Assembly (NCBI RefSeq): GCF_018613795.1
Contig: NZ_JAGGPN010000069.1
Span: 1 to 39,267, forward strand
Source: Arthrobacter sp. ISL-65
GTDB taxonomy: Bacteria > Actinomycetota > Actinomycetes > Actinomycetales > Micrococcaceae
DNA length: 39,267 nt
Direction of reading: 5' to 3'
The notes beneath the pieces were generated by a model that was not told the origin of the DNA, did not search any database, and worked only from the letters and a program-made list of their open reading frames with translations. This document shows, piece after piece, positions 33,012-39,267 of this stretch. The stretch's first letter is position 1; every line of letters begins with the position of its first letter. Made by a program: the position numbers and the translations under genes.

Positions 33012-34702
33012 ATGACGTCTCGCAGGGAAGTTCTGAAACTGGGCGTAGTGGGGGCAGCGTCCTTGACCGGAGTGGCGGCGAGCGGCGACGAGCCGACGCA
33101 AAGCACGTCACTTCTTACCCGGAGCCAGCTGGCCCCGGCGAACATGCCAATGCCGTACACGGCAATGTTCCGCCGTCCGAGCTGGTGCCCTACCAAACGG
33201 GTTTCGACGGCGGTGACCCGGCCCGGCCGTTTGCCCGCTACGCCCTCACCCAGAAGCTGGGCCAAGCCCGGTTCGTTCCGGGCCTCTCCACCACGGTGGC
33301 CGGGTACAACGGAATATTTCCCGGGCCCACCATCCGGGTGGCGCAGGGAACCCGGACCGAGGTTCGGATCCGCAACGCGCTCCCGTCCACTGCCCTCCTG
33401 CACCCCGGGACCTTCAAGACCGTCACCCACCTGCACGGCTCGGCATCGCTGCCGCAGTACGACGGCTATGCCAATGATTCGACCGCCCCGGGAAAGTTCA
33501 AGAACTACCATTATCCGAACTGGCAGAACGCGCGCACGCTCTGGTACCACGATCACAACCACCTCGTTACCGCGCAGGGCGTCTATTCCGGGCTCGCGGC
33601 CATGTACCCGTTGCAGGACAGGTTTGAACGGGCGCAGTTGCCCCAGGGCGAATTCGACGTGCCGCTAATCATCTCCGACGCGCTGTTCAACGCCGACGGG
33701 TCGCTGGGCTACAACGACAATGATCACGACGGGCTGTGGGGCGACATCATCATGGTGAACGGCGTGCCGTGGCCGCTCATGAAGGTCAAGCCGCGGATCT
33801 ACCGCTTCCGCGTGCTCGTCGCCTCGATCACCCGCTCCTACCGGCTGGCCCTCTCCAACGGGGAGCCATTCCATGTGGTGGGCACCGACGGCGGGATGGT
33901 CCCCAGGGTGCAGGCGGTCTCCTCCTGGCGCCAGGGGACGGCGGAGCGCTACGAGGTCCTCATCGACTTCCGCAGGTACCGGCCCGGACAGACAGTGGAC
34001 CTGCGGAACCTGAGCAACAAGAACAACCTGGACTTCCCCAACACCAACAAGGTCATGCGGTTCCAGGTGGTGGCCGACTCCGGTTCCTCGGCCGGAACCA
34101 TCGGTTCCGTGCCGGTGACCTTGGACGACGGCGGAACGCCGGGAAGCGCCCGCGGCAGCATCGCCACCATGGCACTCAAACCCGAGATGGCGGTCGCCAA
34201 GCGGGTGCTGCGCGTGAAGCGCCAGGGCGGGGAATGGACCATCAACGAGGAGACGTGGGAGGATGTGGAAAAGTCGGGGTTCACCCGCTGTTTCGCCATC
34301 CCGCGCCGGAACTCGGTGGAGCAGTGGACCATCGTCAACGAGTCGGGCGGCTGGTTCCACCCGGTGCACATCCACCTCACCGACGCGAAGATCATTGCCC
34401 GCAACACCAACGGGGGCAAACCGTTCGCCTGGGAGACCGGGCCGAAGGATGTGTTCTACGCCGGTGAGAACGAGTCCATCACGCTGCTCATGCAGTTCGA
34501 CACGGGACCGGATTCCCCCGGCGGCCGGTACATGATGCACTGCCACAACCTGGTGCACGAGGACCACGACATGATGGTGCAGTTTTCGGTGGGCGATCTG
34601 CGGAACAACGACCCCGTCCTCTCCGACCCGCCCAAAACGGACCCCACACCCCTGGGTTCGTTCCCGCCCATGTACCGCCCGGCGTTCCCGGCTGGCACCT
34701 GA
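33012..34702 (+). pseudogene. Multicopper oxidase, Tat-exported, broken by a one-base frameshift
   Basis: The gene starts at the ATG at 33012 (GGAGGAGACA just upstream) with a Tat-like signal, MTSRREVLKLGVVGAASLTG, and reads ANMPMPYTAMFRRP up to about 33177. The rest of the protein continues in another frame from GAG at 33179 (ELVPYQTGFDGGD) to the stop at 34702. One missing base in CGTCCGAGCTG, expected CGTCCGGAGCTG, explains the break. The downstream part has all copper motifs: HLHGS, WYHDHNH, HPVHIHL and MMHCHNLVHEDHDMM. The intact protein would be about 563 residues, a CotA/bilirubin-oxidase-like laccase. Either a sequencing error or a recent inactivating mutation. Confidence 0.85.
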
Positions 34703-34906
34703 GGCGGGAGGCGGGGACCTGAGGCTGGTGCCGGGCAAGGGCTGAAGCAGCGCAGGAGAACAGGCAAGCGCAGGATTTCGCCGGTTTTCGCGCAGCTTAA
34801 GAAGCTTCGCCGAAGCTTCGGGCCAGCAACGGGGTTGCGGCGGGCCGCGGAAAATACACTGGAATCAGCCTTCCTTTGGCTTTCCCCGCCGGCCCTCAGT
34901 TCGTTC

Positions 34907-34922
34907 GAAGGAACCCAAAATT
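34907..34922 (+). promoter_or_regulatory. Ribosome binding site and ATT start codon of the subtilase
   Basis: GAAGGA at 34907-34912 is followed by seven bases and then ATT at 34920-34922. The codons after it encode a full signal peptide. No ATG, GTG or TTG occurs in this frame from at least 34848 up to 34974. TACACT at 34855-34860 is a possible -10 element. Confidence 0.55.
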
Positions 34923-37058
34923 CGCGCTTCGTCTGTTCTCCGTCCTGTCCTGGCCTCGCTGCTGCTGACGGCCTTGGCCGCCCCCATCGCCGGAGTGTCA
35001 GCCGGTGCTGCCGCCTCGGAAACCGGGTCGGGAGCACCGGCTGCCCGCTACATCGTGCGCTACTCCGCCGGGACCGACGTTTCCTCGGCCGTGCGGAATC
35101 TGCGCTCGAGGAACATCGCCGTCGGACGCACGTTCGCCAAGGCGATCAGGGGCGCCGTGGTGACGGCAACGCCCGGGCAGGCCGCGGAATTGAAGCGCTC
35201 GGCAGGCGTGGCCGCCGTCGAACCCGATGCCCCGGTAACGGCTGCGGACACCCAGCAGTCCGCAACGTGGGGCCTGGACCGGATTGACCAGCGTGCCCTG
35301 CCGCTGTCCGGGACCTACACCTCGGCGTCTTCAGGCGCCGGCGTGACCGCGTACGTTATTGACTCCGGCGTGCTGTCTGCGCACGCGGAGTTCACCGGCC
35401 GCGTTGCCTCGGGGTGGTCGGCGATTTCCGACGGACTGGGCACGGGGGACTGCAACGGCCATGGCACGCACGTTGCCGGCACCATCGCGGGAAAGACTTA
35501 CGGCGTGGCCAAGGCGGCCACCGTGGTCCCCGTCCGCGTGCTGGACTGCAGCGGTTCGGGCTTCAACTCCGACGTGATTGCCGGGCTGGAGTGGGTCGTC
35601 TCCAACCATCAGGCTGGCACCCCGGCGGTGGCCAACCTGAGCCTCGGCAGCACCGTCAGCGCCATGGTGGACGCCGCGGTGCAGGGCATCATCAGCGACG
35701 GCGTCACCGCAGTGGTCGCCGCCGGAAACTCCGCCACCGATGCGTGCACCAGCTCCCCGGCCCGCGTTGCCGGCGCGCTGACCGTTGCCGCGAGCGATTC
35801 CGCGGACAAACAGGCATCGTTCTCCAACTACGGCAGCTGCGTCGACCTGTACGCCCCGGGCGTGGGCATCAAGTCCGCCTCCTCCAGCTCGACCACGGCC
35901 ACGGCCCTGATGAGTGGCACCTCGATGGCCTCGCCGCATGTGGCTGGCGCCGCGGCCGTGATGCTGTCTCGGTCGCCGGGGCTGGTGCCGGCGGACGTGG
36001 CGTCGAAGCTGCTTTCTGCCGCCACCCCCGGTGCGGTCTCGGGCGCCACCACAGGGACGCCGAACCGGCTGCTGTTCTCCGACCCGGCAGTTGCGGTCCT
36101 CACCGCGCCAGCCGCGACAGCATTGAATCCGGCGGCCAATTCTTCCGGCGCCGCCGTGGGAACCAACGTCAGCGCTACTTTCAGCACTGCTGTCCAGGGC
36201 GTGGCCAGCTCCACCTTCGTCCTTCGGAACGCCGCCGGAACAACGGTGCCCGCGGCTGTCAGTTACGACGCCGCCACGCGTACCGCAACGCTGAACCCCG
36301 ACGCCGTCCTGGCCGCGTCGCAGAAGTACACGGCGACGCTGACCGGCGGATCCTCGGCCATCCGCGACGCCGCAGGCACCCCGTTTGTGACGGGAAGCTG
36401 GTCCTTCACCACCGCCGCGGCCCCCACGGTCACGGCACGCACTCCGGGTTCGGGCGGCACCGCCGTTGCCGCCGGAAGCAACATCACGGCCACCTTCAGC
36501 ACGGCTGTCCAGGGCGTTACCGGCATCAGCTTTCTCCTGAAGAACGCGGCCGGGACCGTGGTGCCGGCTGCCGTCACGTACAACTCCACCGCCCGGGCCG
36601 CCACCCTGGATCCGGCGGCCAACCTCGCCAACGACGCCAAGTACACGGTGACGCTCACCGGCGGAACCGCCGACATCCGCGATACCGCAGGCACCCCGCT
36701 GGCCACCACCAGCTGGACGTTCACCACCGGCCCGGCCCCGGTTATCACGGCCATGACGCCGCGCCCCGGCGCCACGCTGGTACGGCGCGCCAACAACATC
36801 GCGGTGACCTTCAGTGAAGCCATCCAGGGTGCCGGCACCGGCACCGTCACGCTGACGAACGCCGCCACCGGCGCCCCCGTGACGGCCACCGTTTCCCGCA
36901 ACGGCAGCACGAACCAGTGGATCCTGAACCCCTCGGCGACCCTGGCCGCGCGGACCAAATACACGGTCACCGTGACCGGAGGCGCCGCCGCGGTCCGCGA
37001 CCTGGCGGGCAACCCGCTGAAGTCGGCTGGCTGGACGTTCACCACCGGTTCTCTGTGA
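34920..37058 (+). CDS. Secreted subtilisin-like serine protease (S8) with three Big_5-like domains
   Basis: About 712 residues if started at the ATT at 34920. A signal peptide (1-33, hydrophobic core VLASLLLTALAAPIAGVSAG) precedes an inhibitor_I9 propeptide (about 43-110, YIVRYSAGTDV to AAVEPDAPV). The peptidase S8 domain (about 120-400) has catalytic Asp148 in YVIDSG, His181 in NGHGTHVAGT and Ser335 in GTSMASPHVAG, with oxyanion Asn270 in VAAGNS. Three Big_5-type repeats of about 105 residues follow (about 400-505, 506-611, 612-710), each ending in W[ST]FTT. The next in-frame conventional start, TTG at 34974, would cut the signal peptide in its core. Exported protease, probably extracellular. 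Confidence 0.88.
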   Translation: MRASSVLRPVLASLLLTALAAPIAGVSAGAAASETGSGAPAARYIVRYSAGTDVSSAVRNLRSRNIAVGRTFAKAIRGAVVTATPGQAAELKRSAGVAAVEPDAPVTAADTQQSATWGLDRIDQRALPLSGTYTSASSGAGVTAYVIDSGVLSAHAEFTGRVASGWSAISDGLGTGDCNGHGTHVAGTIAGKTYGVAKAATVVPVRVLDCSGSGFNSDVIAGLEWVVSNHQAGTPAVANLSLGSTVSAMVDAAVQGIISDGVTAVVAAGNSATDACTSSPARVAGALTVAASDSADKQASFSNYGSCVDLYAPGVGIKSASSSSTTATALMSGTSMASPHVAGAAAVMLSRSPGLVPADVASKLLSAATPGAVSGATTGTPNRLLFSDPAVAVLTAPAATALNPAANSSGAAVGTNVSATFSTAVQGVASSTFVLRNAAGTTVPAAVSYDAATRTATLNPDAVLAASQKYTATLTGGSSAIRDAAGTPFVTGSWSFTTAAAPTVTARTPGSGGTAVAAGSNITATFSTAVQGVTGISFLLKNAAGTVVPAAVTYNSTARAATLDPAANLANDAKYTVTLTGGTADIRDTAGTPLATTSWTFTTGPAPVITAMTPRPGATLVRRANNIAVTFSEAIQGAGTGTVTLTNAATGAPVTATVSRNGSTNQWILNPSATLAARTKYTVTVTGGAAAVRDLAGNPLKSAGWTFTTGSL

Positions 37059-37092
37059 TCTCCGGCAAAACCTGAGCCGCAGCAAAACAGAG

Positions 37093-37124
37093 GCCGACGG
37101 CGGCACGCAAGTGCCGCCGTCGGC
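37093..37124. terminator. Bidirectional hairpin terminator
   Basis: A perfect 14-bp stem (37093-37106 / 37111-37124) with a GCAA tetraloop, between the convergent subtilase and secreted-protein genes. The core CCGACGGCGG resembles the window's terminator family. Confidence 0.85.
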
Positions 37125-37164
37125 GTTGCTAGAACTTATTTAAATTGGACTGCTCGCAACTCTC

Positions 37165-37701
37165 CTAGTACCCACGTCCCCTGTCGAGATCAATGCGAGC
37201 ATAGGCGTGGTCAGAGTCCGTCTTCCAAGTCCAGTGGTTGTTGCGGTCCTTGTCCTTGAACTGGATCTTGACGGTGTGGGACACCTTGACATCCTTGTCG
37301 CCACGGTCGGCGTGTACTTTCGCCTTATCGTTGAAGTACTTATCTCCGTGGACCCAGACCCAGCCGTGGTCATGCTTGAGGACGTCGGCCCGCTTTCCGT
37401 GGCCCTGGAACATCTTGTGGTCGAAGTAAACCATGGTGCGCTTGTCGCAGTGGATCTTGAACTTGAACTCGACCTTAACGGACTTGCCGTAGTCCCGATC
37501 CTTCTTGCCGTAGTCAGCCTTCTTTGGCGTGTAGGCCGTGACTGAACAGTTGTCATGCTTGCCGTAGTCATGCGACGGCGCTGCGCTGGCGGCGCCGGCG
37601 AAGGCCAAGGGGCCACCTAACAGTCCCAGAGAAACAGTCGAAGCCAAAGCGAGTCTGGCTGCCAATGGGCGGCGCTGCCGTGTTGGCGAGGTGATGGTCA
37701 T
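37165..37701 (-). CDS. Secreted Lys/Asp/His-rich hypothetical protein
   Basis: A 178-residue exported protein. The signal peptide (1-41) ends ...GAASAAPSH, giving cleavage after Ala-Ser-Ala. The mature part is strongly charged (many Lys, Asp, His, Tyr), with only two Cys (NCSVTAYTP and IHCDKRT) that could form a disulphide, and repeated DYGK words. Alternating hydrophobic patterns (VKVEFKFKIHC, VKIQFKDKD) suggest a beta-sandwich. I recognise no family. CAGGAG lies eight bases before the ATG. Base composition is lower in GC than its neighbours. It is convergent with the subtilase. Confidence 0.82.
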   Translation of the reverse strand: MTITSPTRQRRPLAARLALASTVSLGLLGGPLAFAGAASAAPSHDYGKHDNCSVTAYTPKKADYGKKDRDYGKSVKVEFKFKIHCDKRTMVYFDHKMFQGHGKRADVLKHDHGWVWVHGDKYFNDKAKVHADRGDKDVKVSHTVKIQFKDKDRNNHWTWKTDSDHAYARIDLDRGRGY

Positions 37702-37797
37702 TATTTTTGCTCCTGCCTAGGGATGCACATTCATTTTTGCTCGGGCAGGACTAGAAGATCACGGGGCGCGTGGAGACCTATCAACCACTTCTGCCTC

Positions 37798-37825
37798 TTT
37801 ATAATCGTCCACCGGGAATTGTCGG
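37798..37825 (-). promoter_or_regulatory. Promoter of the secreted-protein gene
   Basis: On the minus strand, CCGACA (37820-37825), a 16-bp spacer and TATAAA (37798-37803) give a start about 90 bases before the ATG at 37701. Two near copies of GAGCAAAAAT lie in this leader (37704-37713 and 37733-37742). The 37702-38005 interval has no gene that I can support. Confidence 0.5.
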
Positions 37826-37957
37826 GTGGGCTTGGAGCCGGATCCCCCTCAAGGGAGGTGTCCGGATCCGGTATTCCGAGTGTACCTCCGGAAGTGCGTG
37901 TCAACACTGATTTACGAAAACTGTCAACTAGAGCGGTTGTTCCGGCAATGAAGGGCA

Positions 37958-37988
37958 GCCGACGGCGGATCCTCTCGGCGCCGGCGGC
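37958..37988 (-). terminator. Possible terminator of the alpha/beta hydrolase gene
   Basis: GCCGACGGC (37958-37966) and GCCGGCGGC (37980-37988) can pair at eight of nine positions, 18 bases after the hydrolase stop. Confidence 0.4.
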
Positions 37989-38005
37989 CCTCCCTTTCCG
38001 CGGTG

Positions 38006-38842
38006 CTACTTGCGCAGGAAGCCGAGCAGGGCCTCGTTGACCTCTGCTCCGTGCGTCCAGAGCAGGCCGTGCGGGGCGCCGTCGATCTCCACGTAGTCAG
38101 CCTCCGGCAGGGCTTTGTTGAACTCCCGACCGGTGGCGTCAATCGGCAGGATGTTGTCCGCCGTGCCGTGCACGATCAGGGCGGGGACGTCGATCTTCGG
38201 GATGTCGGCGCGGAAGTCGGTGAGCCAGGTGGGCTGGGCTGCCACCGAGGCCAAGGCGCCCGCGTTGGCGGCAAGATTCCAGCTTGCCCGGACTGACTCC
38301 TCGCTGAGGCGGGGCGTGCCCAGGAAGGTGTCGCTGTTGTAGAAGTTTTTCAAGAACTCGGTGAAGAAGGCATAGCGGTCTGCCGTGACCGCCTCGGTCA
38401 GGCCGTCGAACACTGACTGCGGGACTCCGGTGGGGTTGTCGTCGGTCTGCAGGAGGTAGGGCTCAAGCGATCCCAGGAAAGCAGCCTTGGACACGCGGGC
38501 CGACCCGAAGGTGGAGAGGTACCGGGCCACCTCGCCTGTTCCCATCGAGAAGCCCACCAGCACCGCGTCGTTGAGGTCCAGGGTGGTGAGGACGGTGTTG
38601 AGGTCGCCCGCGAAGGTGTCGTAATCGTAGCCGGTGGTGGGCTTGCTGGACTTGCCGAAGCCGCGGCGGTCGTACGTGATGACGCGGTAGCCGGCGTCGA
38701 GCAGGGCGGCGGTCTGCTTCTCCCAGGAGGATCCGTCCAGGGGATAGCCGTGGATGAGGACAACAGCCTGTCCAGTTCCGTGGTCTTCGTAGTAGAGCTC
38801 GATGTCGGTGCTGTTTTCCTGTCCAACGGTGATGAAAGCCAT
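38006..38842 (-). CDS. Alpha/beta hydrolase, haloperoxidase/esterase-like
   Basis: A 278-residue alpha/beta hydrolase. The oxyanion motif is LIHGYPLDGSSW, the nucleophile Ser is in VGFSMGTGE (elbow), the acid is the Asp in HGTADNILP, and the His is in GAPHGLLW. The RGFGKSSKP motif and length fit the non-haem chloroperoxidase/perhydrolase group, whose members are often esterases. I start at the ATG at 38842, with AAGGGA eight bases upstream. The gene is monocistronic and divergent from the monooxygenase at 38983. Confidence 0.9.
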   Translation of the reverse strand: MAFITVGQENSTDIELYYEDHGTGQAVVLIHGYPLDGSSWEKQTAALLDAGYRVITYDRRGFGKSSKPTTGYDYDTFAGDLNTVLTTLDLNDAVLVGFSMGTGEVARYLSTFGSARVSKAAFLGSLEPYLLQTDDNPTGVPQSVFDGLTEAVTADRYAFFTEFLKNFYNSDTFLGTPRLSEESVRASWNLAANAGALASVAAQPTWLTDFRADIPKIDVPALIVHGTADNILPIDATGREFNKALPEADYVEIDGAPHGLLWTHGAEVNEALLGFLRK

Positions 38843-38982
38843 GTCAACATTCCCTTCGGTCTCGAGAGAACGGACGTCCTCAAGCGGTGTTACCAACCTA
38901 TCCGGACCGCGGCCGGTGCGCAGGGTCTGTCACAGGCGTAGCCTGCAGGAATGGCAGCGGAGACCGGGATGTTGAGAACGGC

Positions 38983-39267
38983 ATGAAACGAATTGGCTTC
39001 CTGTCCTTCGGCCACTGGGGACCGGTGCAGGGTTCCCGCACAAGGACTGCGCGAGATGCGCTGCTGCAGGGGATTGAGCTGGCCGTGGCCGCCGAGGAGC
39101 TTGGCATTGATGGCGCGTTTTTCCGCGTGCACCATTTCGCACGCCAGCAGGCGTCACCGTTCCCGCTGCTTGCGGCGGCTGCAGCCCGCACCAGCCGCAT
39201 TGAGCTCGGCACTGCGGTCATCGACATGCGTTACGAGCTGGGGAGACGCTCCGCGGCGTTGGGGGTT
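38983..39267 (+). CDS. LLM-class flavin-dependent oxidoreductase, 5' part
   Basis: The first 95 codons of a luciferase-like monooxygenase, cut by the window end. The N-terminus MKRIGFLSFGHWGPVQGSRT, the EELGIDGAFFRVHHFARQ segment and the ELGTAVIDMRYE strand are typical; the family uses reduced flavin and oxygen on varied substrates. After RYE the reading (LGRRSAALGV) no longer matches the usual ENPLYMAE continuation, so the last about 35 bases may be divergent or poor-quality sequence. The ribosome binding site is weak (GAGA). Confidence 0.75.
   Translation, partial: MKRIGFLSFGHWGPVQGSRTRTARDALLQGIELAVAAEELGIDGAFFRVHHFARQQASPFPLLAAAAARTSRIELGTAVIDMRYELGRRSAALGV

Noticed and set aside
35331..37106. 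A 591-codon minus-strand frame opposite the subtilase
   Set aside because: Antisense shadow of repetitive, GC-rich coding sequence; Gly/Arg-rich with no motif or ribosome binding site.

Overview
The window looks like chromosomal DNA from a high-GC actinobacterium, most likely Arthrobacter/Pseudarthrobacter or another Micrococcaceae. The reasons are the strong G+C bias, the fused and domain-rich protein families (PxpB-PxpC fusion, AccD-AccA-type fusion, Nudix plus histidine-phosphatase protein, antiporter with a UBP zinc finger), GntR/FCD regulators beside catabolic operons, and apparently leaderless promoters. I saw no rRNA, tRNA, CRISPR array, insertion sequence or phage gene. Functions below come from reading motifs, not from database searches.

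Region by region. (1) 1-7667, 5-oxoproline-type cluster. A minus-strand operon (pxpA, a pxpB-pxpC fusion, a biotin carboxylase/BCCP protein) diverges from a GntR/FCD regulator. An MHS-family transporter overlaps a DUF1445 (YcsI-type) gene downstream. Two copies of one long palindrome bracket the operon plus regulator, and both promoter regions carry related TGTTCAACAA/ACAATCC motifs. (2) 7746-11540, a second small catabolic locus: nitrilase-family amidohydrolase, GntR/FCD regulator, a second MHS transporter that is a close inverted paralogue of the first, and a DUF2848 protein. Two GTATAC-type sites link its promoters. (3) 11619-18254, mixed housekeeping genes: PAP2 phosphatase, AlaT-like aminotransferase, two small membrane/LssY-type genes, a DUF1992 protein, an HNH endonuclease and a DUF6221 protein. 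Several are separated by near-identical GACGACGGCGGG hairpin terminators. (4) 18294-25057: an ABC exporter translationally coupled to a Nudix/phosphatase fusion whose phosphatase half lacks the catalytic His; small hypothetical genes; a Na+/H+ antiporter with a C-terminal UBP zinc finger; an FMN reductase.

(5) 25140-30920: a minus-strand operon (MatC-type dicarboxylate carrier, CaiB/BaiF CoA-transferase, fused carboxyltransferase) diverging from a third GntR/FCD regulator and a class I amidotransferase. The gene set suggests dicarboxylate uptake, CoA activation and (de)carboxylation, with malonate as the obvious candidate. (6) 31171-39267: cupin, CorA transporter, a multicopper oxidase broken by a one-base frameshift, a secreted subtilase with three Big_5-like repeats that appears to start at an ATT codon, a secreted Lys/His/Asp-rich protein, an alpha/beta hydrolase, and the 5' part of a luciferase-like monooxygenase cut by the window edge.

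The most promising leads are the biotin carboxylase locked into a 5-oxoprolinase operon (possibly a split urea-carboxylase-like enzyme), the CoA-transferase/carboxyltransferase/MatC operon, the ATT-start protease, the Nudix protein with a degenerate phosphatase half, and the mobile-looking palindrome.
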